A stretch of DNA of 15,425 nucleotides, from assembly GCA_016286075.1 (NCBI GenBank), contig JAEERZ010000024.1, positions 1 to 15,425 of the forward strand, read 5' to 3'. This stretch comes from Selenomonadaceae bacterium. GTDB taxonomy: Bacteria > Bacillota > Negativicutes > Selenomonadales > Selenomonadaceae. Every line of letters begins with the position of its first letter. Positions within the stretch are counted from its first letter, which is position 1. The translations under genes and the position numbers were made by a program. Positions 7,874 through 13,976 of the stretch are shown here, piece after piece. Below the pieces are notes generated by a model that was given only the letters and a program-made list of their open reading frames with translations, was not told where the DNA came from and made no database searches.

Positions 7874-9154
7874 GTGCGGAAAAACAAGGTAGTTTTACTG
7901 TTTTTCGTTTTCCTTCTCCTGGTTTCCACATTCGCCGGGCAAACGGCGCAGGCGTTGGAAGGAGAGGAGCGGTATAGGCTCTCGAAGGTGCTGGTTTTGA
8001 GCCGCCATAATCTCCGTTCACCCACTAAAGGCGGAAGCCGCATCGTGAATTCGCTGACGCCGCATTCGTGGTTCCATTGGACGGCAGGACCGGGAGAACT
8101 TTCGATGAAAGGCGCCCAGCTCGAGACAATCATGGGGCAGTATTTCCGCCAATGGCTCGAGAGCGAAGGACTGATCGGCGCAAACTATGTACCGGAAATT
8201 GGCGAGATGCGTTTTTACGCCAACTCCTATCAGCGCACGATCGCCACGGCGCGGTATTTTTCCTCCGGGATGCTGCCGATTGCGAATATCCGCGTCGAGC
8301 GTCATTTCGAGCTGAACGAGTCCGATCCGGTGTTTTTGCCCTCGCCGCCTGAAACTCTCAGCGACGAATTTCGCGCGCGGACGGCAAAAGAAATTGAAGC
8401 GTTGGGAGGCATCCGTGGAATTGGAAAGCGGCTGGAGTCTGACGCCGCATTAATTGCGGAAATAATAGATTTTAAGGATTCAGAATACGCACAGAAAAAG
8501 GGGATGACGTCATTCACTGCGGACGATTTATCCTTTGATATTGACACAATGCGGTTGACCGGCTCGCTTCGCGTGGCCGGACGCGCCAGTGACGCGCTGT
8601 CGCTGCAATATTATGAAGCAAACGGAGAAGAAGAAACGCCGCAGGCGGCTTTCGGACATACGCTGACCTTCAAGCAGTGGCAAGGCATTACGCGGGTCAA
8701 GGACATGGGCATCAACGCGTACTTCTATTTGCCGACGATGTCAGGACATTTCGCGCGTCCGTTGCTTGCCGTCATGCGGGACGAAATGGCGGAGGACGGA
8801 CGGATTTTCACGTTCCTATGCGGCCACGACGTCAATCTGGCAACGGTTCTGCCGGCGCTCGGCGTCGAGGAATACACGCTCCAAGACACCATTGAGGAGA
8901 GAACGCCGATCGGGGCGAAGCTCGTCATCGAGAAGCGGATTAACGAAGACGGGGAGAGTTACGGTTCGCTGAAGCTCGTCTATCAGAGCGCGAAGCAGAT
9001 GCAAAGCCGCGAGCCGCTGTCGCTGGAGCATCCGCCGACCATTGTGCCGTTGCAGCTGAAGGGCTTGCAAGCGAACGAGGACGGGCTGTATTCATTCGAC
9101 GAAATCGTCCGTCGTTTCAACGAGGCGATTGCCGCGGCCGACGAAGTCGCGTAA
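7874..9154 (+). CDS. Exported histidine acid phosphatase (glucose-1-phosphatase/phytase-like)
   Basis: Branch-2 histidine phosphatase acting outside the cytoplasmic membrane; it transfers phosphate from a monoester to a histidine and then to water. A signal peptide is clear: MRKNK, a long hydrophobic run, then QTAQA before LEGEE (cleavage after about residue 27). The nucleophile motif is SRHNLRSP (R44, H45), which replaces the more usual RHGxRxP and resembles the RHNLRAP form known from E. coli Agp. The proton-donor motif is CGHDVNLATVLPALG (H318, D319). The 426-aa length is usual for the family. The start is GTG at 7874, with GGAG at 7861-7864 nine bases upstream and the signal peptide beginning there. 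Substrate (sugar phosphate, phytate or other) is not determinable. It sits 36 bases after the M16C protease gene and is followed by a terminator. Confidence 0.9.
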   Translation: MRKNKVVLLFFVFLLLVSTFAGQTAQALEGEERYRLSKVLVLSRHNLRSPTKGGSRIVNSLTPHSWFHWTAGPGELSMKGAQLETIMGQYFRQWLESEGLIGANYVPEIGEMRFYANSYQRTIATARYFSSGMLPIANIRVERHFELNESDPVFLPSPPETLSDEFRARTAKEIEALGGIRGIGKRLESDAALIAEIIDFKDSEYAQKKGMTSFTADDLSFDIDTMRLTGSLRVAGRASDALSLQYYEANGEEETPQAAFGHTLTFKQWQGITRVKDMGINAYFYLPTMSGHFARPLLAVMRDEMAEDGRIFTFLCGHDVNLATVLPALGVEEYTLQDTIEERTPIGAKLVIEKRINEDGESYGSLKLVYQSAKQMQSREPLSLEHPPTIVPLQLKGLQANEDGLYSFDEIVRRFNEAIAAADEVA

Positions 9155-9176
9155 AAAACTGATAATATCCAAAAGA

Positions 9177-9210
9177 AAGGGACGGAAGCGTTTGATTGCT
9201 TTCGTCCCTT
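9177..9210 (+). terminator. Terminator after the phosphatase gene
   Basis: AAGGGACGGAAGC (9177-9189) pairs with GCTTTCGTCCCTT (9198-9210), with one G-U pair and an 8-base loop. The trailing U-tract is short (CTTGCAT), so efficiency is uncertain. The next gene's -35 starts two bases later. Confidence 0.75.
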
Positions 9211-9211
9211 C

Positions 9212-9240
9212 TTGCATAATGCCCGTGAATGCAATATAAT
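9212..9240 (+). promoter_or_regulatory. Promoter for dapA
   Basis: TTGCAT at 9212-9217, a 17-base spacer and a perfect TATAAT at 9235-9240. Predicted transcription start is near 9247, giving a leader of about 60 bases. The leader contains a two-part hairpin (GGAAT 9255-9259 with ATTCC 9280-9284; CTGAA 9262-9266 with TTCAG 9273-9277) just before the ribosome binding site. It is far too short for a lysine riboswitch. Confidence 0.72.
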
Positions 9241-9306
9241 GAGATTGATTTTACGGAATCGCTGAAAAAATCTTCAGTTATTCCTTGACGAAAAGGAGAA
9301 GTCTTT

Positions 9307-10191
9307 ATGAAGAAATTGATCTTCAAGGGCGCCGGCGTCGCCATTGTCACTCCGTTCACCGAGGACGGCGTCAATTTCCCTGAGTTTGGCCGCATGATCG
9401 ACGCGCAGATTGCGGGCCATACGGACGCAATTATCGTCGCGGGTACGACGGGCGAAGCCGCAACGATGAGCGATGCGGAGCACAAAGAAGCGATCAAGTT
9501 TGCCGTCGAGTATACAAAAAAGCGCGTACCCGTCATCGCCGGTACCGGCTCGAACGATACTGCTTACGCGGTGCAGCTTTCGCAGTATGCGGAAAAAGTC
9601 GGCGCCGACGGGCTTTTACTCGTGACGCCGTATTACAATAAATGCACGCAGAAAGGACTGATCGAGCACTTCACGAAGATCGCCGACAGCGTGAATATCC
9701 CGTGCATCTTATACGACGTGCCGTCGCGTACGGGCGTTTCCATCAAAGTGTCGACTTACGCGGCGCTTTCCAAGCACCCGAATATCGTCGCGGTAAAAGA
9801 GGCGAACGGCGACCTTTCGTCGATTCTGCGCCTGCGTTTCGCGGTGGGCGACGAACTGGCGGTGTACTCGGGCAACGACGACCAGATCGTGCCGATTCTT
9901 TCCCTGGGCGGCATGGGTGTCATCTCGGTGCTGTCAAACGTCATGCCGAAGGAAACTCACGATATCTGCCAACTGTACTTCGACGGCAAGGTGGAAGAAG
10001 CGGCTAAGCTCCAGATTGCCTGCACCGATATCGTGGACGCGCTTTTCTGCGAGACGAACCCAATCCCGGCCAAGACCGCGATGCGTATGATGGGCTATGC
10101 GGCCGGACCTCTTCGGCTGCCGCTCTCGGAAATGGAGCCGGAGAACCTGAAAAAACTTGAGACCGCGATGAAAGCGCATGGGTTGATTTAA
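9307..10191 (+). CDS. dapA: 4-hydroxy-tetrahydrodipicolinate synthase
   Basis: Condenses pyruvate with aspartate semialdehyde, the first committed step of diaminopimelate and lysine synthesis; cytosolic (beta/alpha)8 barrel. The Schiff-base lysine is K164 in VAVKEANGD, the catalytic Tyr is Y136 in LYDVPSRTG, and the Thr pair lies in GTTGEAATM. These are each offset by about three from the E. coli numbering (K161, Y133, T44/T45). The N-terminal FKGAGVAIVTPFTEDG and GLLLVTPYYNKCTQKG are also diagnostic. At 294 aa it has family length. AAGGAG at 9293-9298 lies 8 bases before the ATG. It has its own promoter and no other dap gene beside it. No conventional U-tract terminator follows; instead there is the repeat element at 10201-10277, so read-through into the next exported-protein gene is possible. 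Confidence 0.96.
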   Translation: MKKLIFKGAGVAIVTPFTEDGVNFPEFGRMIDAQIAGHTDAIIVAGTTGEAATMSDAEHKEAIKFAVEYTKKRVPVIAGTGSNDTAYAVQLSQYAEKVGADGLLLVTPYYNKCTQKGLIEHFTKIADSVNIPCILYDVPSRTGVSIKVSTYAALSKHPNIVAVKEANGDLSSILRLRFAVGDELAVYSGNDDQIVPILSLGGMGVISVLSNVMPKETHDICQLYFDGKVEEAAKLQIACTDIVDALFCETNPIPAKTAMRMMGYAAGPLRLPLSEMEPENLKKLETAMKAHGLI

Positions 10192-10200
10192 GCAAGGATA

Positions 10201-10277
10201 AAATTTTTAAAGTAAGAAAGTAAGATTTTCCTACTTTCCTACTTTCCTACTTTCCAACTTTCTTACTTCAAAAATTT
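10201..10277. repeat. Octamer tandem repeat enclosed in a 21-bp inverted repeat
   Basis: The arms at 10201-10221 and 10257-10277 are complementary at 20 of 21 positions (mismatch at 10209/10269), around a 35-base loop. Superimposed on this are octamers: AAAGTAAG twice on the left (10209-10224), then TTTCCTAC three times, TTTCCAAC and TTTCTTAC (10227-10266). The two left units are complementary to the last right-hand unit. No U-tract follows on either strand, so it is not an ordinary terminator. It ends 22 bases before the start codon of the next gene. Function is unknown; possibilities are an mRNA-stability hairpin, a slippage-prone repeat or a small palindromic mobile remnant. Confidence 0.8.
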
Positions 10278-10299
10278 CGTATGAGGGGGAATTTTTCGC

Positions 10300-10953
10300 A
10301 TGAAAAAGTTCGTTCAAATCCTGATAGTTACCGTTTTCATGACGGTTTTGTGCCCTTTGGCCTCAGCATATTGGGAAGAAGGCAAGCCACAGGAAGGACA
10401 GACGGTCGCTGACATAAAGACTTTGGCTATAGCGGCTCCTCTCTATATAGAGAAAAAGGGCTATCCTACGCTGGCGGAATATATCGACGTTCTGAACGCG
10501 CGCGGCGCAAAGGTCTCGCCGAAAAAATACAAAGTCGTGCCTTATGACGTCATTGCGAAAGACATTCTTCAGACGACGGGAAAAGATCTCTACACGCTGA
10601 ACCGAATTGCTGCCGTTCGAGTATTCAGGAACAAAGTGGCGCAGTATGCCGACGCATATCTCGTTCCTACGGTGACGACGAGCCGCCGCACGGTGCTTTT
10701 CTTTGAGGTGTACAGCGCCGCGACCAGCGAATTGCTTTACACTTACCAGATCATTCTCGCTCCCGATGACCTTGACACCGTCGGGACCTATTCGGATATG
10801 GTCTCGCTCTTTTACGACGCTTTGGGCGACGAAATAAACAAGCAGAAGGGCGATAAGGTGGCCGAAGAAAAGAAAGCGCGCAAAGAGCGCGAAAAAGAGG
10901 AGCGCAAAGCGCAGCGTGAACGGGAAAAAGCTGCGGAAAGCGCCGGAAAATAA
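10300..10953 (+). CDS. Exported protein of unknown function with a charged C-terminal tail
   Basis: 217-aa product. It has a signal peptide (MKKFVQILIVTVFMTVLCPL, then ASA before YWEEG, cleavage after about residue 23). There is no lipobox, so it is expected to be soluble and exported. The middle (about 38-180) looks like an alpha/beta domain: TLAIAAPLYIEKK, KVVPYDVIAKDIL, DAYLVPTVTTSRRTVLFFEVYSA. I cannot assign it to a family with confidence. Residues from about 187 on are almost entirely K/E/R/A in a heptad-like pattern, probably a solvent-exposed helix or coiled coil. The start is supported by GAGGGGG at 10283-10289, 10 bases upstream. The octamer-repeat hairpin lies directly before this site, where a change in repeat number could alter expression. 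The gene ends at a large bidirectional hairpin. Confidence 0.78.
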   Translation: MKKFVQILIVTVFMTVLCPLASAYWEEGKPQEGQTVADIKTLAIAAPLYIEKKGYPTLAEYIDVLNARGAKVSPKKYKVVPYDVIAKDILQTTGKDLYTLNRIAAVRVFRNKVAQYADAYLVPTVTTSRRTVLFFEVYSAATSELLYTYQIILAPDDLDTVGTYSDMVSLFYDALGDEINKQKGDKVAEEKKARKEREKEERKAQREREKAAESAGK

Positions 10954-10965
10954 TCGCTATACGAA

Positions 10966-11017
10966 AAAACAGGGCTCTTCATGAAGGCTGAAACCGTCTT
11001 CATGAAGGCCCTGTTTT
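10966..11017. terminator. Bidirectional terminator with a repeated palindromic decamer
   Basis: AAAACAGGGC (10966-10975) pairs with GCCCTGTTTT (11008-11017). Inside, CTTCATGAAG occurs at 10977-10986 and 10998-11007; the copies pair with each other after a single bulged T, giving about 20 bp around an 11-base loop. A-rich and T-rich ends serve both strands, between the exported-protein gene and the convergent glycosyltransferase gene. Confidence 0.88.
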
Positions 11018-11051
11018 GCTCGTTTTACTGAATCTGCATTATGTAACTCGA

Positions 11052-11858
11052 TCAATGCGCGAGGTAAATGGGCGCGATTTTGGCCTCCTCGGCAAGTTGT
11101 TCCGAAATCATGCCGGTGCGCACCATTGCATCCAACACGATAAGCTGTCTTTTTTTTGCGAGCAGAAAATCTTCGTAAGGGGAATAAACGGACGGCGCAT
11201 TCGGCAGACCGGCAAGCATGGCGGCTTCCGGAAGCGTCAAATCCTGCGGCTCCTTGTTGAAATATCCACGCGACGCATCGTATATGCCGTAATATCCCGA
11301 ACCAAAATAAATGGTATTCAGATAAAGCGAAAGAATCTCTTCCTTGGAAAATCGCATTTCGAGGTCCACGGCGAGAGCCAGTTCTTCCGTTTTGCGCGCG
11401 AAAGAACGTTCCTGCGAGAGAAAAAGGTTCTTGATGAGCTGCTGCGTAATCGTGCTCGCGCCTTCCTCGATCTCTCCTTTTTGAAGATTGACGAGCGTCG
11501 CGCGAATGATGCCTTCGACGTCAAAACCGGGGTGCGAATAAAATCTGGCGTCCTCGACGGCGACGATCGCTTGCAGGAGCGAGTCCGGCAATTCCTTTGT
11601 CGGAACGATCTTCTTTTCAGATATGCACTCGTCAACGGCGTCCCTTAGAAACAAAAGGCGCTTGGCGCGGGTAATGCCGTCCGGGTGTTCCAGCGGATTA
11701 GGCTCTTTCTGCTGCGCGGAGGGCAAAACGCTGTCCGCCGCCCAATCCGTGACGCGGCTCACCGTTTCTTTGCGGAGCACGTCGCGCCCCCCGGCGAGGA
11801 AGAACCCAAGAAAGAATACAAGTATGAGACCCGCGCATAAGCGGAGCATTTTTTTCAT
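11052..11858 (-). CDS. Monofunctional peptidoglycan glycosyltransferase (GT51)
   Basis: Polymerises lipid II into glycan strands at the outer face of the cytoplasmic membrane. A single N-terminal anchor (about residues 8-24, CAGLILVFFLGFFLAGG) is followed by the GT51 domain. The domain shows AVEDARFYSHPGFD (catalytic E102), GASTITQQLIKN, RKTEELALAVDLE with the second acidic residue, and ILSLYLNTIYFGSGYYGI. The protein ends at 268 aa just after the lysozyme-like fold, so there is no transpeptidase domain: it is of the MtgA/Mgt type, not a bifunctional class A PBP. I chose the ATG at 11856-11858 because AAAGGA (minus strand, 11868-11873) lies 9 bases upstream; the ATG at 11874-11876 has no such site. 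It is divergent from argC and convergent with the exported-protein gene. Confidence 0.9.
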   Translation of the reverse strand: MKKMLRLCAGLILVFFLGFFLAGGRDVLRKETVSRVTDWAADSVLPSAQQKEPNPLEHPDGITRAKRLLFLRDAVDECISEKKIVPTKELPDSLLQAIVAVEDARFYSHPGFDVEGIIRATLVNLQKGEIEEGASTITQQLIKNLFLSQERSFARKTEELALAVDLEMRFSKEEILSLYLNTIYFGSGYYGIYDASRGYFNKEPQDLTLPEAAMLAGLPNAPSVYSPYEDFLLAKKRQLIVLDAMVRTGMISEQLAEEAKIAPIYLAH

Positions 11859-11896
11859 GGGCGCAGATCCTTTCATACGTTTTTCGAGTTCGCTCC

Positions 11897-11902
11897 ATTA
11901 TA
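11897..11902 (-). promoter_or_regulatory. -10 box of the glycosyltransferase promoter
   Basis: A perfect TATAAT on the minus strand, about 38 bases before the start codon. The region 17 bases upstream reads TTCCGT, a poor -35 match, so only the -10 is confidently placed. It is about 40 bases from the ArgR-like palindrome. Confidence 0.5.
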
Positions 11903-11943
11903 GCGTATTTTTCGCGAGCACGGAATAAAATTTTGATTTTCCT

Positions 11944-11961
11944 ATTGCATTTTTATGCAAT
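11944..11961. promoter_or_regulatory. ArgR (AhrC) operator, ARG-box-like palindrome 1
   Basis: ATTGCATTTTTATGCAAT is an 18-bp palindrome with a 4-base AT centre (arms extend one more base each side). Against the known ARG-box form wnTGAATwwwwATTCAnw it differs by one symmetrical base per arm. It overlaps the -35 of the argC promoter, as expected for arginine-dependent repression. Confidence 0.72.
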
Positions 11962-11974
11962 ATTTGTGTATAAT
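11945..11974 (+). promoter_or_regulatory. Promoter of the arginine operon
   Basis: TTGCAT at 11945-11950, an 18-base spacer and a perfect TATAAT at 11969-11974. Transcription start is predicted near 11981, which rules out the upstream in-frame ATGs at 11955 and 11976 as argC starts. Both ARG-box-like elements overlap it. Confidence 0.78.
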
Positions 11975-11982
11975 TATGAAAG
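11965..11982. promoter_or_regulatory. Probable second ARG box
   Basis: TGTGTATAATTATGAAAG is a degenerate match to the ARG box (TGTAT-AATT-ATGAA core). It is separated from box 1 by 3 bp, 21 bp centre to centre, the paired spacing known for ArgR hexamer binding. It covers the -10. The second box alone would be weak; spacing is the main support. Confidence 0.5.
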
Positions 11983-12005
11983 TCATTGGAAAGCGAGGCA
12001 TTTTC

Positions 12006-13040
12006 ATGAGGGTAAGTATCATCGGCGCGACAGGATATGCGGGCGCGGAGCTGCTGCGCATTCTGTTAGGGCACCCAAAGGCGGAGGTCGTCCACGCGAC
12101 TTCGGAGAGCCATACGGGAAAACCCCTTTCAGAGATTTATCCGCATTTCCTCGGGCTGTTCGACAGGCCGCTGGAAAGTATGGAGGATATCGAGCGCATA
12201 GCGGAGGACAGCGATTTTATTTTCATCGGCCTGCCCGCAGGCCATGCGATGGAAATCGGGCTGGCCGTCGCCGACTATCCAGTGCGGATCATCGACCTCG
12301 GTGCGGATTACCGATTCCACGACACGGCGGTCTATGAACATTGGTATAAGGTCAGCCATTCCCACCCGAACGCGGAGCGGGTATACGGCCTCGCGGAGCT
12401 CTATCGGGGAGCAATCAAGGAAGCGAAAATCATCGGCAACGCCGGCTGCTATACGACGGCGAGCATTCTCGCCCTCGCGCCGCTGGTCAAAGACGGACTG
12501 ATCGACCTCGACAGTATCGTGATCGACGCAAAATCCGGCGTGTCCGGTGCAGGCCGCTCGGCAAAGCTTCCCAATCATTTTCCGGAGCTTTTCGATAATT
12601 TCAAGGCCTACGGCGTTGCGACACACCGCCATACGCCGGAAATCGAACAGGCGCTTTCCGACCTCTGCGGCACGCCGATCATGTTGCAATTCACGCCCCA
12701 TCTCGTGCCGATGTCCCGAGGGATCCTTTCGACCTGTTACGCGAAACTCGCAGACGGCGTTACGGCGGACAGGGTGGACGAATCGTTCCAATCGCTGTAT
12801 AAGGACGAATATTTTATTCGCCTGCGCGGGCGCGGCGCATACCCCGAGACGAAATATGTGCGAGGCTCGAATTTCTGCGACCTCGGCTGGCACATCGACG
12901 AAAGGACAAATCGCGTAATCGTACTCTCCGCCATCGACAATCTCGTCAAAGGAGCGGCGGGGCAGGCGGTGCAGAATTTCAACATCGCCTGCGGCTTCGA
13001 CGAAAAGCTGGGATTGACGACGGCGCCGATGTATCCGTAA
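12006..13040 (+). CDS. argC: N-acetyl-gamma-glutamyl-phosphate reductase
   Basis: Third enzyme of arginine synthesis: NADPH-dependent reduction of N-acetylglutamyl-5-phosphate to the semialdehyde, cytosolic. The Rossmann motif MRVSIIGATGYAGAELLRIL is at the N-terminus, and the catalytic Cys is C148 in IGNAGCYTTASILAL. KSGVSGAGR, THRHTPEIEQ, FTPHLVPMSRGILSTCY and DNLVKGAAGQAVQNFN follow, the full set of family blocks. At 344 aa it has typical length. I chose the ATG at 12006 because GAGG at 11995-11998 lies 7 bases upstream and the conserved N-terminus begins exactly there. It is the first gene of an operon read from the ArgR-controlled promoter. Its stop codon overlaps the ribosome binding site of the following mrr gene. 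Confidence 0.96.
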   Translation: MRVSIIGATGYAGAELLRILLGHPKAEVVHATSESHTGKPLSEIYPHFLGLFDRPLESMEDIERIAEDSDFIFIGLPAGHAMEIGLAVADYPVRIIDLGADYRFHDTAVYEHWYKVSHSHPNAERVYGLAELYRGAIKEAKIIGNAGCYTTASILALAPLVKDGLIDLDSIVIDAKSGVSGAGRSAKLPNHFPELFDNFKAYGVATHRHTPEIEQALSDLCGTPIMLQFTPHLVPMSRGILSTCYAKLADGVTADRVDESFQSLYKDEYFIRLRGRGAYPETKYVRGSNFCDLGWHIDERTNRVIVLSAIDNLVKGAAGQAVQNFNIACGFDEKLGLTTAPMYP

Positions 13041-13052
13041 GGAGGTGCGATG

Positions 13053-13964
13053 ATGGCAGTACCAAAATTTTATGAGTTTTTCAATACTTTCTTAGAGTCA
13101 TTGCAAGATAGAAAAATTCACCATATTAAAGAATGCAGGCAATATATTTTACAAAACATGAATTTATCTGATGCAGACCTTGCCGAAACTATCCCCAGCG
13201 GGGAATCACGAGTTTGGAATCGGATTCATTGGAGCAGTACATATCTCAAAAAGAGTGGCTTGATTATAAGTCCGCAACGTGCACATTACCAAATTACATC
13301 AGAAGGGGAGAAAGTTCTTTCAGAAAAAATTACAATTACCGTAAAACTTTTGGCAGATCGGTATTCCCAATTTACTGATTTTCACTCGTCAGCAAATGAT
13401 AAAGCACCTTCAGAAGAACAAAACGTGGAAGTTGATAGTGAAGAAACGCCTCAAGACACCTTTGAGCGTGTATATAAGGAAATCAATGCGGAATTGGCAG
13501 ATGAATTATTGACTGCAGTTCATGATATGTCACCACAATTCTTTGAGAGACTTGTCGTTAAACTCTTAGAAAGAATGGGATATGGTGGTTATGAAGGGGC
13601 TGGATTTGTTACAAAATATAGTAATGATGGTGGAATTGATGGCATAATTGATGAGGATAAGCTTGGATTCAATCGAATATATATTCAAGCAAAACGTTGG
13701 GCTTTAGACACAGTAGTGGGGCGACCGGAAATTCAAAAGTTTATGGGGGCTTTAGTTGAGCAACCTAAAATTGGAAAAGGACTTTTTATTACAACAGCTA
13801 AATTTTCAGATGCTGCAAGAGAATATGCAAATAATCAACATATCATCTTGATTGACGGCAAAAAGCTGGCTGAGCTAATGATTGAGTTTGATGTTGGTGT
13901 TTCAACGCAGAAGTCCTATAAAATCAAACGCATTGACAGCGATTTCTTTAATGAAGATGAATAA
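13053..13964 (+). CDS. mrr: Mrr-family type IV restriction endonuclease
   Basis: 303-aa modification-dependent restriction enzyme. The N-terminal winged-helix domain (about 1-90) shows MAVPKFYEF and the Mrr_N pattern IPSGESRVWNRIHWSSTYLK followed by ITSEGEKVL. An acidic linker (about 105-140) joins it to a PD-(D/E)xK-like catalytic domain (about 160-275). The likely active site is D196 in NDGGIDGIID and Q212-x-K214 in IYIQAKRW, the Mrr form with Gln in place of Glu. The fold appears intact. ATG codons occur at 13050 and 13053; I prefer 13053 because it gives a better distance to AAGGAGG (13039-13045) and the MxVPxF start common in Mrr. Base composition is unlike its neighbours: 19/60 G+C in 13081-13140 and 21/60 in 13561-13620, against 45/60 in argJ 14221-14280. 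This suggests acquisition into the arg operon. Target modification is unknown. Confidence 0.9.
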   Translation: MAVPKFYEFFNTFLESLQDRKIHHIKECRQYILQNMNLSDADLAETIPSGESRVWNRIHWSSTYLKKSGLIISPQRAHYQITSEGEKVLSEKITITVKLLADRYSQFTDFHSSANDKAPSEEQNVEVDSEETPQDTFERVYKEINAELADELLTAVHDMSPQFFERLVVKLLERMGYGGYEGAGFVTKYSNDGGIDGIIDEDKLGFNRIYIQAKRWALDTVVGRPEIQKFMGALVEQPKIGKGLFITTAKFSDAAREYANNQHIILIDGKKLAELMIEFDVGVSTQKSYKIKRIDSDFFNEDE

Positions 13965-13976
13965 GGAGGAAATGAT

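Noticed and set aside
9241..9306. Lysine riboswitch upstream of dapA
   Set aside because: Only about 60 bases lie between the promoter and the start codon, far shorter than the known aptamer, and its motifs are absent.
10201..10277. CRISPR array or ordinary terminator for the octamer repeats
   Set aside because: Units are 8 bp with no spacers, and no U-tract follows the hairpin on either strand.
11016..11648. 210-codon open frame on the plus strand opposite the glycosyltransferase gene
   Set aside because: It begins within the terminator stem and lacks a ribosome binding site; the minus strand has the GT51 motifs.
11955..12005. Upstream in-frame ATGs (11955, 11976) as argC starts
   Set aside because: They fall inside the operator and promoter, ahead of the predicted transcription start; the conserved N-terminus begins at 12006.
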